From assembly GCA_937928005.1 (NCBI GenBank), contig CALFVD010000044.1:1-64000 (forward strand): a stretch of 64,000 bases of DNA, given 5' to 3'. The stretch is from an uncultured Neomegalonema sp. (GTDB taxonomy: Bacteria > Pseudomonadota > Alphaproteobacteria > Rhodobacterales > Rhodobacteraceae). How positions within the stretch are numbered: the stretch's first letter is position 1; the number at the start of each line of letters is the position of its first letter. The notes below the pieces were generated by a model. It saw only the letters and a list, made by a program, of their open reading frames with translations. It had not been told where the DNA came from and did no database searches. Below are positions 16,430 to 25,496 of this stretch, piece after piece. Made by a program: the position numbers and the translations under genes.

Positions 16430-18025
16430 ATGCTAACTCATGCTGACAGCTATGATGGCCTACGCGATGCCTTTCGATGGGCAATCCCGGAGCGGTACAA
16501 TATCGGGTATGACGTGTGTGACCGATGGGCGGCGCGTGAACCAGAGCGGATTGCGCTGATCCTTGATGACGAGGATCGGGCGGTATCGTTCGATGAGTTG
16601 CGGGTATTATCGAACCGGCTTGCGAATTTGCTGGCCGATAACGGTGTCGAGGCGGGTGATCGGGTTGGAGTATTGTTGCCGCAACGGTTAGAGGCGGCGA
16701 TGGCGCATATCGCGGCGCTAAAACTAGGCGCGATTTCGATGCCGTTATTCACGCTGTTCGGGGCAGAAGCATTGGCGCATCGCTTGGGGGATAGCGGCGC
16801 GCGGGCGGTAATAACCGATGATGAAGGAGCCGCGCGGCTGAGGCCATTACGCGAGCGATTGCCCAATTTGCGTACTGTCCTGTCGGTAGATGGGGGCGGG
16901 GATATCGACCTTAGTGATGTCCTGCCCGGCCAGCCCGATGGGTTCATCTGCGCCGAAACGGCAAACGATGATCCGGCGATTTTGATCTATACTTCGGGGA
17001 CGACGGGCAGCCCTAAAGGCGCATTATTGCCGCAACGGGCGCTGCTGGGCCATCTACCCGGAGTCGAGATGAGCCATGAGATGCTTCCGCAACCGGGCGA
17101 TGTAATCTGGACACCCGCCGATTGGGCGTGGATCGGGGGATTACTCGATGTGCTCATGCCGGGGCTGCACCATGGGGTGCCAGTGGTGGCGCGGCGGTTT
17201 GCGAAATTCAGTTCGGAGGCGGCATTCGATCTGATGCGGCGGCGCGGAGTGCGCAATGCGTTTCTACCGCCAACCGCGCTGAAGATAATGCGAGCGGCGC
17301 GGCCCGAAAAACTGACGATGCGTAGCGTAGCCAGCGGTGGCGAGAGCCTTGGGGCGGGCTTGTTGGATTGGGGGCACGAGACGTTTGGCGTGACGATCAA
17401 CGAGTTCTATGGCCAGACAGAATGTAATATGATGATTTCCTCGGCGGCGGGGATTGGCGCGCATCGCCCCGGTTTCATGGGGTGGCCCGTGCCGGGGCAT
17501 GAGGTGGCGGTGCTGGGCGAGGATGATGCGCCTGTAATCGGCAAGGAAGGGCGTATTGCCGTGCGCGCGCCGGACCCGGTGATGTTTCTGCGGTACTGGA
17601 ACAATGATGCGGCAACGGCGGAGAAATTCGCGGGCGACTGGCTATTGACCGGCGACCGAGGCGTGCAAGCAACGGATGGTGCGCTGCGCTTTATCGGGCG
17701 GGACGATGATGTGATTTCATCGGGCGGATATCGCATTGGGCCGGGGGAAATCGAGGATGTGTTGATCCGACATGAGGCGGTGACGATGGCTGGCGTGGTG
17801 GGCAAACCCGACGCCTTGCGCGGCGAGATCGTAAAAGCCTATGTCGTATTGGCCAAAGGGTTCACGGCATCGGAGGCGCTGGCGCGCGATTTGTCGGATT
17901 ATGTAAAAACGATGCTGTCGGCACATGAATACCCGCGTGAAATCAACTTTGTCGATGCGCTTCCTATGACGACGACGGGAAAAATCGTACGGCAGGAATT
18001 GCGAGAAAGGGCGCGAAACGAATGA
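16430..18025 (+). CDS. AMP-forming acyl-CoA synthetase
   Basis: 531 aa, ANL superfamily. P-loop YTSGTTGSPKGALLP at about 187, GEFYGQTE-like motif INEFYGQTECN (about 325), LLTGDRG (about 405), and the catalytic Lys in TTTGKIVRQELR near the C-terminus. The overall form resembles medium-chain/ACSM-type ligases (ERYNIGYDVCDRW at the N-terminus). It activates a carboxylic acid to its CoA thioester; chain length is not readable. Overlaps the following thioesterase gene by 4 bp, forming an operon with it and HMG-CoA lyase. Confidence 0.9.
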   Translation: MLTHADSYDGLRDAFRWAIPERYNIGYDVCDRWAAREPERIALILDDEDRAVSFDELRVLSNRLANLLADNGVEAGDRVGVLLPQRLEAAMAHIAALKLGAISMPLFTLFGAEALAHRLGDSGARAVITDDEGAARLRPLRERLPNLRTVLSVDGGGDIDLSDVLPGQPDGFICAETANDDPAILIYTSGTTGSPKGALLPQRALLGHLPGVEMSHEMLPQPGDVIWTPADWAWIGGLLDVLMPGLHHGVPVVARRFAKFSSEAAFDLMRRRGVRNAFLPPTALKIMRAARPEKLTMRSVASGGESLGAGLLDWGHETFGVTINEFYGQTECNMMISSAAGIGAHRPGFMGWPVPGHEVAVLGEDDAPVIGKEGRIAVRAPDPVMFLRYWNNDAATAEKFAGDWLLTGDRGVQATDGALRFIGRDDDVISSGGYRIGPGEIEDVLIRHEAVTMAGVVGKPDALRGEIVKAYVVLAKGFTASEALARDLSDYVKTMLSAHEYPREINFVDALPMTTTGKIVRQELRERARNE

Positions 18026-18504
18026 CACCACGTTATGCCGAGAAGCCCGGCGATCTGCTGACCCCGGCTCAGCTATCGCAGATGAGCGGATTCGATTTTA
18101 TCGACGGAATCAGAACGGGGCAGTTCCCGGCCCCACCGATTGCCAAGACATTGGGCTATACGCTCACGGAGGTCGGTGAAGGCCGTGTCGTATTCGAGGG
18201 CTCGCCGCCCTTTGCGGCCTATAATCCGCTGGGCGGCGCGCATGGTGGGTGGTTCGGGACGTTGTTGGATAGCTGTATGGCCTGTGCGGTGCAGACGACG
18301 CTGGCCAAGGGAACCGGCTATACGACCATCGAATACAAAATCACGATTTTGCGCCCCGCATTCGAGGATACGCCGCCCCTACGCGCGATTGGAACGGTGG
18401 TAAGTTCTGGACGACGGGTGGCAACGGCGACCGGCGAGATGGTGGGGCAGGATGGCAAGGTCTATGCGACAGGGACCACGACTTGCCTTGTTTTTCCGCT
18501 ATGA
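18022..18504 (+). CDS. PaaI-family hotdog thioesterase
   Basis: 160 aa. The hotdog core shows NPLGGAHGGWFGTLLDSCMACAV (the HGG helix) and TIEYKITILRPAFEDTPPLRAIGTVV, standard for PaaI/YdiI-type thioesterases. It probably hydrolyses an acyl-CoA formed by or competing with the neighbouring ligase, recycling CoA. It overlaps the synthetase gene upstream and HMG-CoA lyase gene downstream, each by 4 bp (ATGA). Confidence 0.88.
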   Translation: MTPRYAEKPGDLLTPAQLSQMSGFDFIDGIRTGQFPAPPIAKTLGYTLTEVGEGRVVFEGSPPFAAYNPLGGAHGGWFGTLLDSCMACAVQTTLAKGTGYTTIEYKITILRPAFEDTPPLRAIGTVVSSGRRVATATGEMVGQDGKVYATGTTTCLVFPL

Positions 18505-19361
18505 CGGATCGGGTTGAAATATTCGAGATGTCCCCGCGTGACGGGCTACAGAACGAAAAACGGATGATTGCGACCGAGGACAAGGTCGCGCTGGTGGATC
18601 GGCTGTCAGGATGCGGCTTCAAGAAGATTGAGGTGACAAGTTTCGTCTCGCCGAAATGGGTGCCACAGATGGGTGATGCAGCGGATGTGATGGCGGGCAT
18701 CATGCGACAGCCGGGGATCAGTTACGCCGCGCTGACGCCGAATATGCGCGGGTATGAGGGCGCAAAGGCGGCGCAGGTCGATGAGGTTGCGATATTCGCG
18801 GCGGCGTCAGAGGAATTCTCGAAGGCTAATCTGAACGCGAGCATCGAGGAAAGCCTTGGCCGGTTTGCGGCGGTGGCCGAGGCGGCGGCGGGGGATAGGA
18901 TACCCATGCGCGGCTATGTATCGGTGGTGACGGATTGTCCTTATTCGGGGCCGGTTGCGCCGGAACGGGTGGCGAGGGTGGTCGAGCGGCTGTTTGCGAT
19001 GGGGTGTTATGAAGTATCGCTGGGCGATACCATCGGCCATTCAACGCCGGAGACGACCAATGCGATGCTTGATGCGGTGTTGGAGGTCGCTCCTGCCGCG
19101 CGGCTGGCGGGGCATTTTCACGATACCAAGGGGCGCGCACTCGACAATATCGGGGTGAGCCTCGAACGCGGGTTGCGGGTATTCGATTCCTGTGTGGGGG
19201 GGTTGGGTGGCTGTCCCTATGCGCCAGGGGCAAAGGGAAATGTGGCGACCGAAGCGGTGATCCCGTTTGTCGAGGATCTGGGGTTTGCGACAGGAGTGGA
19301 CCGGGACGCAGTGACCGAAGCGGCCATGTTTGCGCGGGCATTGGTCACGGATCAGGTTTGA
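18501..19361 (+). CDS. Hydroxymethylglutaryl-CoA lyase
   Basis: 286 aa from the ATG at 18501 that overlaps the PaaI stop. Begins VEIFEMSPRDGLQNEKR (metal-binding D in PRDGLQNE), with GYVSVVTDCPYSG, SLGDTIGHSTPE, AGHFHDTKG (metal His) and the HMG-CoA lyase signature GLGGCPYAPGAKGNVATE containing the catalytic Cys. It cleaves HMG-CoA into acetyl-CoA and acetoacetate, the last step of leucine degradation. The products feed the CoA-transferase encoded at 25.7-27.6 kb. Its 3' end overlaps the convergent AbrB-like gene by 17 bp. Confidence 0.95.
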   Translation: MTDRVEIFEMSPRDGLQNEKRMIATEDKVALVDRLSGCGFKKIEVTSFVSPKWVPQMGDAADVMAGIMRQPGISYAALTPNMRGYEGAKAAQVDEVAIFAAASEEFSKANLNASIEESLGRFAAVAEAAAGDRIPMRGYVSVVTDCPYSGPVAPERVARVVERLFAMGCYEVSLGDTIGHSTPETTNAMLDAVLEVAPAARLAGHFHDTKGRALDNIGVSLERGLRVFDSCVGGLGGCPYAPGAKGNVATEAVIPFVEDLGFATGVDRDAVTEAAMFARALVTDQV

Positions 19362-20439
19362 CGCCCCAACGGTAGCCAAACTTGCCGAACAGGACCGCAA
19401 GAAGAATACGGGCGATATGGTGGATGGTCACGTAGATCACGCTGATTTCGAGTGATATGGCGATTAGCGACATCTCAACAACACCACCGGGCGCAAAGGC
19501 GAGAATAACCGCCTCAACCCGCTCGCCCACAAGGCCGGAGAGGGCCAATCCGAACAGACCCGCAAGGATAAGCGACGCGCCGACGCTGAGGATCGTGAGA
19601 GTAATGCCCGTGCGTATTTCCGCACGGCTTAGGCCCGCAAAGCGAATGCCCAAGGTCAAGCCAATGACAAGCTGAGTCAGAGAGATCATCCATGGCGGCG
19701 GCACAGCATCGGTCAGGCCCGCAAGATGGGCGGCCCCGCTAAAAAGGATTGGGCCGGTGATCAGGGCCGCTGGCAACCCGATGCGTCGCCCAACCAATAG
19801 GCCAAGCGCGGCACAGGCGATGAGTACGATGACATCCGTGAAGTCGAGCGTACCGGTCGCGGTCAATTCTGCGCCTGACGCACTGCCAACCGCGACACCG
19901 CCCACCAGCATAAAAAGGGTTGGGACGGTGAGGATGCAGATAATCAGGCGCAAGAACTGTAGCAGATTCAACATCTTGAGATCAGCCCCACGCTCCTCAC
20001 CCATCGAGATGGCCTCGATCAGGCCACCGGGCATCGAGGCGAACCATGCGGTATTAGGATCGAGCTTTCCGATACGGCGAAACAGCCAGAACCCCGTTAC
20101 GTGGGCAATAGGGATGAAGAGGATCAGCGCGGCAATGCTAGGCCACCAGCGGGGGATTTCGCCCATGAGGTCTGGCGTGACCGTGCCACCAATGGCGACG
20201 CCGATGATGGGGACGAAATAAAAGCGCATTTTCAATGGAAACTGCACCGGTTCGCCCGCAATCTCAACCCGCGCCAGTGCAGCCGCACCAACGCCCATGA
20301 CGGCCCCAAACAACCATGGCAGCGGCGCACCGATCCAGCGAGCAAGGAGCGCACCGCCTGTACCGATCAGGATCGTGGCAACCAGCGCAACGGGGTCGTA
20401 ATCCTTACCAAGCAGATAGATGGGGCGAGGATGGTTCAT
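19345..20439 (-). CDS. AbrB-family integral membrane protein
   Basis: 364 aa with about ten hydrophobic segments and an internal repeat of two halves, each containing a GAPLPWLFGA/GLPAALITGPILFS-type Pro/Gly-rich re-entrant motif. This is the Pfam AbrB (ammonia monooxygenase-like) membrane family, unrelated to the Bacillus DNA-binding AbrB. Phrases such as WFASMPGGLIEAISMGEERGAD and LAFAPGGVVEMSLIAIS are typical. The transported substrate is not established. Stands alone, convergent with HMG-CoA lyase and divergent from the M20 peptidase. Confidence 0.88.
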   Translation of the reverse strand: MNHPRPIYLLGKDYDPVALVATILIGTGGALLARWIGAPLPWLFGAVMGVGAAALARVEIAGEPVQFPLKMRFYFVPIIGVAIGGTVTPDLMGEIPRWWPSIAALILFIPIAHVTGFWLFRRIGKLDPNTAWFASMPGGLIEAISMGEERGADLKMLNLLQFLRLIICILTVPTLFMLVGGVAVGSASGAELTATGTLDFTDVIVLIACAALGLLVGRRIGLPAALITGPILFSGAAHLAGLTDAVPPPWMISLTQLVIGLTLGIRFAGLSRAEIRTGITLTILSVGASLILAGLFGLALSGLVGERVEAVILAFAPGGVVEMSLIAISLEISVIYVTIHHIARILLAVLFGKFGYRWGVKPDP

Positions 20440-20517
20440 ACGATGCTTTCGCTTCGGTGACGCGGGCGCGGGAATGGGCTAGGCTATAGCGGAACATCAT
20501 CCTCGAAAGCGACCTGA

Positions 20518-21669
20518 ATGACCGCCGAAGACATCCTCGCCACGCTCATCGCCTTCGACACGGTGAGCCACAAGTCGAACCTCGATTTGATCGCATGGGT
20601 CGAAGAATACCTTGAAAGGCATGGCGTCGCCTCTAGCCGGGTCTATGACGACACGGGGGAAAAGGCGAACCTAATCGCCACCATTGGACCGAAGGATGCG
20701 CCGGGGATCATCCTCTCCGGGCATGTGGATGTGGTGCCAGTAGAAGGGCAACCGTGGAGCACTGATCCATTCGAGGCGACAGTGATCGACGGGAAGGTCT
20801 ACGGGCGCGGATCGTCTGACATGAAGGGATTCTGCGCCTGCGTGCTGGCCGCAGTGCCGCAAATGGTGGCGGCCAACCTGACTACGCCGCTGCATATCCT
20901 GTTATCCTATGACGAGGAAATCGGGTGCATCGGAGTACGCGGGGCGATTCAACAGATTGCGGAATGGCCCGTACTCCCGCGCGCCTGCATTGTGGGGGAG
21001 CCAACGATGATGCAGGTGGTGATCGGGCATAAAACGAAGCGGTCAATCCGGGTGACGGTGCGGGGGAAGACGGGGCATTCGTCATTGGCCCCGGATTTCG
21101 TAAACGCGGTGGAATATGCCGCGCGGCTGACAGTGTTCATCTCGGATATTGGACGGGAGCTGGCAACGTCAGGGGCGGTCGATCCATTATATGACGTGGG
21201 GCATACGACCGCGCATGTGGGGATGCTGCATGGGGGCACGCAACTCAATATCGTACCGGATGAGGCAGTATTCGATTTTGAATTCCGCGCGGTTGGTGAG
21301 GACGATGCGGATGCGCTGGTTGCGCGGGTGGAGGAGTATGCGCGTGAAGTGCTGGAACCGATGATGCGGGCGGTTGATCCGGCGGCGGGGATCAACTTCC
21401 ATACTATTTCGGAAGTGGATGGGCTGGATACTGCGCCGGAAGCGGATGTGGTGGCCTTCGCAAAGGGTCTGGCCAACCGGAACGACCACGCGAAGGTGGC
21501 TTTCGGTACTGAGGGCGGATTGTTCCAGACGATGGCCGATATCCCGACGGTAGTTATCGGGCCGGGCGATATCGGGCGGGCGCATAAAGCCGATGAGTAT
21601 ATCAGACTAGACGAGCTGCACGCCGGGACTGCATTCATCGAGCGGTTGATTGGGCGGTGTGGTGAGTAG
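20518..21669 (+). CDS. argE: M20-family deacetylase, acetylornithine deacetylase type
   Basis: 383 aa. Metal and catalytic motifs: LSGHVDVVPVEGQPW, GRGSSDMKGF (bridging Asp), LSYDEEIGCIG (catalytic Glu pair), GHKTKRSIRVTVRGKTGHSS (dimerisation/lid domain) and FGTEGGLFQ near the C-terminus. Length and motif wording match ArgE of alphaproteobacteria, which removes acetyl from N-acetylornithine. Such enzymes also act on other N-acyl amino acids, so the exact substrate is a family inference. Followed by a 94-bp MITE. Confidence 0.88.
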   Translation: MTAEDILATLIAFDTVSHKSNLDLIAWVEEYLERHGVASSRVYDDTGEKANLIATIGPKDAPGIILSGHVDVVPVEGQPWSTDPFEATVIDGKVYGRGSSDMKGFCACVLAAVPQMVAANLTTPLHILLSYDEEIGCIGVRGAIQQIAEWPVLPRACIVGEPTMMQVVIGHKTKRSIRVTVRGKTGHSSLAPDFVNAVEYAARLTVFISDIGRELATSGAVDPLYDVGHTTAHVGMLHGGTQLNIVPDEAVFDFEFRAVGEDDADALVARVEEYAREVLEPMMRAVDPAAGINFHTISEVDGLDTAPEADVVAFAKGLANRNDHAKVAFGTEGGLFQTMADIPTVVIGPGDIGRAHKADEYIRLDELHAGTAFIERLIGRCGE

Positions 21670-21780
21670 TTTTGATCCAAAAGTGATATTATGGGTTATA
21701 GTGGCACCCTCAACCGCTGCCGAGCGATCGGGCGCGGCCCTGAACATTTTGTTGGAACCGCCGGAAACTTCTACCATAAT

Positions 21781-21874
21781 TATAGCGAATTGCGATAAAC
21801 TTGAGCCATATTTCACGCCAAGAGCGGCGTAAAATATGGCGCTTGATAATTCAGGATAATCGCAATTCGCTTTA
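21781..21874. mobile_element. 94-bp palindromic MITE, copy A
   Basis: Runs from TATAGCG to CGCTTTA. Outer terminal inverted repeat AGCGAATTGCGAT/ATCGCAATTCGCT, inner stem GCCATATTTCACGCC/GGCGTAAAATATGGC around a short AAGAGC loop. Both ends carry TA, as expected for a TA-target (IS630/Tc1-mariner type) element. It lies between argE and the NmrA-like gene, convergent genes. No ORF inside. Identical length to copies B, C and E. Confidence 0.85.
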
Positions 21875-21899
21875 AGATCACGTTAGACACTTGGTAGCT

Positions 21900-22880
21900 T
21901 TAGCTTTTTACCGCCGCTGCTTCCTTCATTGCGTCCTCGCCTTTTTTCCACAGATTGCCCTGCCATAGCTCTTCAAGGCCGGTTTCGCCGGATGCACCCG
22001 CCGTTGTGAGATAGTCGTAATAGGAGGTCGGCTTGTGGCCCGTGATGTTGTAGAAATCGGGGCTACAACGGCAGTAGAAGCCATTCGATAGGTACTCAAA
22101 GAATTCGGCACGGGTACTGCCGAAATCACGCTCGAAATCTTCCATGCTCTGGGCGCGGTAGGTCAGGTCTTTGCCCATTGCCCGACCTAGATCGGCGGCG
22201 ATTTCATCCATCATCTGCGGCTCTGGGCCGGTAATGTCGTAGAACTTGTCCGCGTGCTTTTCTGGTCCTTCGGTCAGTAAAACGAAGGCAGCCTCGGCGA
22301 TATCGCGGGTGGCGACGAAGGAATTGCGGGCCGAACCCAACGGATTACTGAACCAGCCCTCGCCGAGGATATTATCGCTATCGGTTTTAAGCAGGTGGTT
22401 CATAAAGAAATTGTTGCGCAACACACTGACCGGCAGGCCCGCATCGATCAATGCCTTCTCACCCCACCAATAATGTTGGAGCATCAAAGGGATACCCGCC
22501 CCTGCGCGCGAGGAATGTTTGGTGGCATCATAGGAGGCGGTGTTCGTATCCGCGCCCATGCAACTGACACGCACCACATGCTTGATCTGATCCGTACGAT
22601 TGCCGAGCTCCTTTGCGAAAGCGAGATGACCCTCTAGCATTGGATCAAGCGAGGCAGAGTAGATGGCGCTGACACCATCAAGGGCGGCATCCCATGTTGC
22701 CGGGTCGTTGAGGTCGAATTTCACGACTTCATCGGCCCCTAATGCCCGCAAGGAATCGGCTTTGTTATCGCTGAAGGAGCAAGCGCGGATGGTGAACTGT
22801 CCGTCTTTCGCCAGAAGTGCGAGCAATTCCTTGCCAATGCGACCAGAGGCAGAAGTGATAAGGACGATGGGTTTAGACAT
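21900..22880 (-). CDS. NmrA-like NAD(P)-binding protein
   Basis: 326 aa from MSKPIVLITSASGRIG (AGGAATT 6 nt upstream); the ORF-track start adds 13 residues. Atypical SDR: TSASGRIGKELL glycine motif at the N-terminus, RACSFSDNKADSLRALGADEVVKFDLNDP, and no Tyr-Lys catalytic pair visible in the standard place. NmrA/QOR2-type proteins sense or reduce quinones or act as redox sensors. Downstream of idnO on the same strand after 29 bp, so possibly in the same transcript. Confidence 0.82.
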   Translation of the reverse strand: MSKPIVLITSASGRIGKELLALLAKDGQFTIRACSFSDNKADSLRALGADEVVKFDLNDPATWDAALDGVSAIYSASLDPMLEGHLAFAKELGNRTDQIKHVVRVSCMGADTNTASYDATKHSSRAGAGIPLMLQHYWWGEKALIDAGLPVSVLRNNFFMNHLLKTDSDNILGEGWFSNPLGSARNSFVATRDIAEAAFVLLTEGPEKHADKFYDITGPEPQMMDEIAADLGRAMGKDLTYRAQSMEDFERDFGSTRAEFFEYLSNGFYCRCSPDFYNITGHKPTSYYDYLTTAGASGETGLEELWQGNLWKKGEDAMKEAAAVKS

Positions 22881-22909
22881 GGGAATTCCTGTTCGGTGAG
22901 GACGCAAAA

Positions 22910-23674
22910 TCAGAGGCAAGTCGTGATGCCGCCGTCGACATAGAGAATATGGCCGTTGACGAAATTGGAGGCGTCGGAGGCGAGGTAGATGGCGGCCCCT
23001 GACAGTTCCTCGACATCGCCCCAGCGGCGGGCGGGGGTACGGCCCGTGAGCCAGCCGCTAAACTCTTCATTATTGACCAATGCCTCAGTCAATTCCGTCT
23101 TGAAATAGCCGGGGCCAATGGCGTTGACTTGGATATTATGCGGCCCCCAGTCGATACACATGCCCTTGGTGAACATCTTGAGCGCACCCTTAGAGGCGGC
23201 ATAAGGGGCGATGGAGGGGCGGCCCATCTCGGACTGGACCGAACAGATATTGATGATCTTGCCACGCTTGCGGGGGATCATGTGGTTGGCAACGGCCTTT
23301 GAGACGTAGAAAACCGAATCGAGGTTGGTATCCATCAATTCGCGCCAATCGTTTTCGGGAAAGTCTTCAAGGGGCGCACGGCGTTGGATGCCCGCGTTAT
23401 TGACGAGGATATCGATGGGGGCGATATCGCGCTCGATACGGTCAATGCCTTCCTTGACCGAGTCGGCATCGGTGACATCGAAGACGGCTTCATCGACGGT
23501 ATAACCTTCGTTGCGTAGGGTTTCAGCGGCTTTAGCCAATTTGGCGGGGCCGCGACCATTGAGGACAATGCGTGCGCCTGCACTCGCCAGCCCACGCGCA
23601 AGGGCAAAGCCGATACCTTGGCTAGAGCCGGTTATGATGGCAGTGCGGCCCTTGAGGCTAAACATATCGAGCAT
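22910..23674 (-). CDS. idnO: Gluconate 5-dehydrogenase-type SDR
   Basis: 254 aa from MLDMFSLKGR (AAAGGA 5 nt upstream). Classical SDR with TGSSQGIGFALA, NNAGIQRRAPLEDFP, ICSVQSEMGRPSIAPYAASKGA (S, Y, K), and NGHILYVDGGITTCL. The NNAGIQ-R and IQVNAIGPGYFKTELT wording is that of IdnO/gluconate 5-dehydrogenases. It would reduce 5-ketogluconate to gluconate with NAD(P)H. It is divergent from idnD with 64 bp between starts, the usual pairing of the L-idonate pathway. No idonate transporter or kinase is nearby. Confidence 0.88.
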   Translation of the reverse strand: MLDMFSLKGRTAIITGSSQGIGFALARGLASAGARIVLNGRGPAKLAKAAETLRNEGYTVDEAVFDVTDADSVKEGIDRIERDIAPIDILVNNAGIQRRAPLEDFPENDWRELMDTNLDSVFYVSKAVANHMIPRKRGKIINICSVQSEMGRPSIAPYAASKGALKMFTKGMCIDWGPHNIQVNAIGPGYFKTELTEALVNNEEFSGWLTGRTPARRWGDVEELSGAAIYLASDASNFVNGHILYVDGGITTCL

Positions 23675-23738
23675 GGCATTGGTCCTTTCGTGAATTGTCT
23701 GTAGAACGCTTATCGTTCCCACAAGGAAAGGTCATCCC

Positions 23739-24773
23739 ATGAAAGCCGTCGTCATTCATGCCGCCCGCGACCTGCGCGTCGAAGATCGCCCCGTTGGGAC
23801 GCCCGGTGAGGGGGAAGTCGAGGTGGCAATCCGGGCGGGAGGGATATGCGGGTCTGATCTGCATTATTACACGAATGGCGGTTTCGGAGCGATCAGGGTA
23901 GTGGACCCAATGGTACTGGGCCATGAAGTGGCGGGCGAAATACGGGCGCTGGGGCCGGGGGTCACGGATCTATCGGTTGGGGACCGGGTGGCGGTGAATC
24001 CGTCATTGCCCTGCCGGGAATGTGCGTTCTGCCTACGCGGACAGCCCAACCACTGTCTCGATATGCGGTTTTATGGCTCCGCGATGCGGCGGCCCCATGT
24101 GGATGGGGCGTTTCGCGAAAGCCTTGTGGCGAAGGTGTCGCAATGTATCGTCGTGCCGCACGATATGCCGTTTGGCCATGCCGCCTTTGCCGAGCCATTG
24201 GCGGTCGTGCTGAATGGTGTACAAAAGGCAGGGCCATTGCTCGGGCGACGGGTGCATGTGGCGGGATGCGGGCCGATTGGTGTCCTCGCCGTACTGGTCG
24301 CGCGGGCGGGCGGAGCAGCGGAGATTGTGGCGACGGATATGGTCGAGGGGGCACTCGCCATCGTGCAGCAGGTGGGGGCAGATCGAGCAATCAATATTGT
24401 CGATGAACCAGAGGCAATGGCCGCTTATGCCGCCAATAAAGGGCATTTCGATGTTATGTTCGAGGCGTCCGGCAATGGCGAGGCGCTGCGCACGGGGCTG
24501 GATGTGGTTCGCCCCGGCGGGACCATCGTACAGCTTGGGTTAGGCGGTGATATCACGCTGCCGCAGAATACGGTGGTGGCCAAGGAATTGACGATCCGGG
24601 GAACGTTTCGCTTTCATGATGAGTTCGCGATTGCGGCGCAGATGATTGCCGAGGGCAAGCTCGATATCGCGCCGCTTCTGACCGAAACGCTACCAATCGA
24701 GCGGGCGGAAGAGGCGTTTGCGCTGGCAACCGACCGAAACCGGGCGATGAAAGTACAACTCGCCTTCGGTTGA
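23739..24773 (+). CDS. idnD: L-idonate 5-dehydrogenase
   Basis: 344 aa, zinc-dependent medium-chain dehydrogenase. Catalytic zinc site GGICGSDLHYYTNGG (Cys) and GHEVAGE (His), structural zinc CxxC cluster in CRECAFCLRGQPNHC, then DMRFYGSAMRRPHVDGAF, which is a hallmark of IdnD. Nucleotide-binding GCGPIGVLA at about 170. It oxidises L-idonate to 5-ketogluconate, the substrate of IdnO encoded divergently. Confidence 0.92.
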   Translation: MKAVVIHAARDLRVEDRPVGTPGEGEVEVAIRAGGICGSDLHYYTNGGFGAIRVVDPMVLGHEVAGEIRALGPGVTDLSVGDRVAVNPSLPCRECAFCLRGQPNHCLDMRFYGSAMRRPHVDGAFRESLVAKVSQCIVVPHDMPFGHAAFAEPLAVVLNGVQKAGPLLGRRVHVAGCGPIGVLAVLVARAGGAAEIVATDMVEGALAIVQQVGADRAINIVDEPEAMAAYAANKGHFDVMFEASGNGEALRTGLDVVRPGGTIVQLGLGGDITLPQNTVVAKELTIRGTFRFHDEFAIAAQMIAEGKLDIAPLLTETLPIERAEEAFALATDRNRAMKVQLAFG

Positions 24774-24854
24774 TTGCTTTTCACGGTATTGAAACACCCT
24801 GCCCGTACACCTGTAGCAAATGGCGCATGACGCCCTTCGCTCAGGAGACGGAAA

Positions 24855-25466
24855 ATGAAGAACCCCGCGATTGCGATGATCGGCCTGCTTGCCCTTGCCG
24901 CATGTGGCGAGGAAACGAGCGCACAGAACGATAGGACGCAACAGAGTGTCGAGGCTCCCACGGAGCAAACCGACGCTGCATCCAAGGTAGAGGAAGTCGC
25001 AGAAGCGACAGCTGCGCCCGCCGCCGAGCCGGAGCCGGTAGTCGATGCCGTGATCGCGTTTAAGAGCGAAGATGGCGAGCTTGCCCTGCCCCGCGAAGCC
25101 CTGATGATGGTGTCACCCGTCCATGATGGCGATGGCGACACATGGTCGGTTTTCGTGCAAATGGAAGAAGCGGCGGCTGAGAGGTTCTATACCCTGACGA
25201 CCAAGATCGCCGGTGAGGCCATGTCGATCATCGTGGATGACATGGTGGTAAGCACGCCGATTCTGGACCAGCCGGTCTATGGTGGTGGATTTGTTTTCCA
25301 AGTCGATAACGACAAAGTGGCCAGCACTGTCGTCGCGGCGCTGAAAGGGCAGGAAGAGGCTTTACCGTTGGGTGTTGCCGTTGCCGCCGAAGAGGCTTTG
25401 CCAAGCGATGAAAACGACGCCGAAGAGGTGGCGAGCGCGGATGAGGCGGATGATTTGGACGAATAA
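24855..25466 (+). CDS. Putative lipoprotein of unknown function
   Basis: 203 aa. Signal peptide MKNPAIAMIGLLALAAC with lipobox LAAC at residues 14-17, so export and lipidation at Cys17. Residues 25-65 are Glu/Ala/Pro-rich and low complexity. The centre (about 60-170) is a compact domain with KSEDGELALPREALMMVSPV, FFVQMEEAAAERFYTLT-like and GEAMSIIVDDMVVSTPIL; the last resembles the SecD P1-like segment in which an internal degradation of peptides is measured (GxxxAIxLDgxVxSaPxi), only loosely. The acidic tail (DENDAEEVASADEADDLDE) is low complexity. AGGAGACGG precedes the ATG. A terminator interrupted by a MITE follows. Confidence 0.8.
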   Translation: MKNPAIAMIGLLALAACGEETSAQNDRTQQSVEAPTEQTDAASKVEEVAEATAAPAAEPEPVVDAVIAFKSEDGELALPREALMMVSPVHDGDGDTWSVFVQMEEAAAERFYTLTTKIAGEAMSIIVDDMVVSTPILDQPVYGGGFVFQVDNDKVASTVVAALKGQEEALPLGVAVAAEEALPSDENDAEEVASADEADDLDE

Positions 25467-25496
25467 CCGATAAAGAGATGCAGAGGGACTGCACCA

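Noticed and set aside
21675-21780. Small ORF 21607-21816 (minus) between argE and the MITE
   Set aside because: Overlaps the end of argE and the MITE, has no coding character and no ribosome-binding site.
24855-25466. SecD-like domain in the lipoprotein
   Set aside because: The GEAMSIIVDDMVVSTPIL segment recalls the SecD P1 pattern, but the rest does not, so it is only mentioned as a loose similarity.
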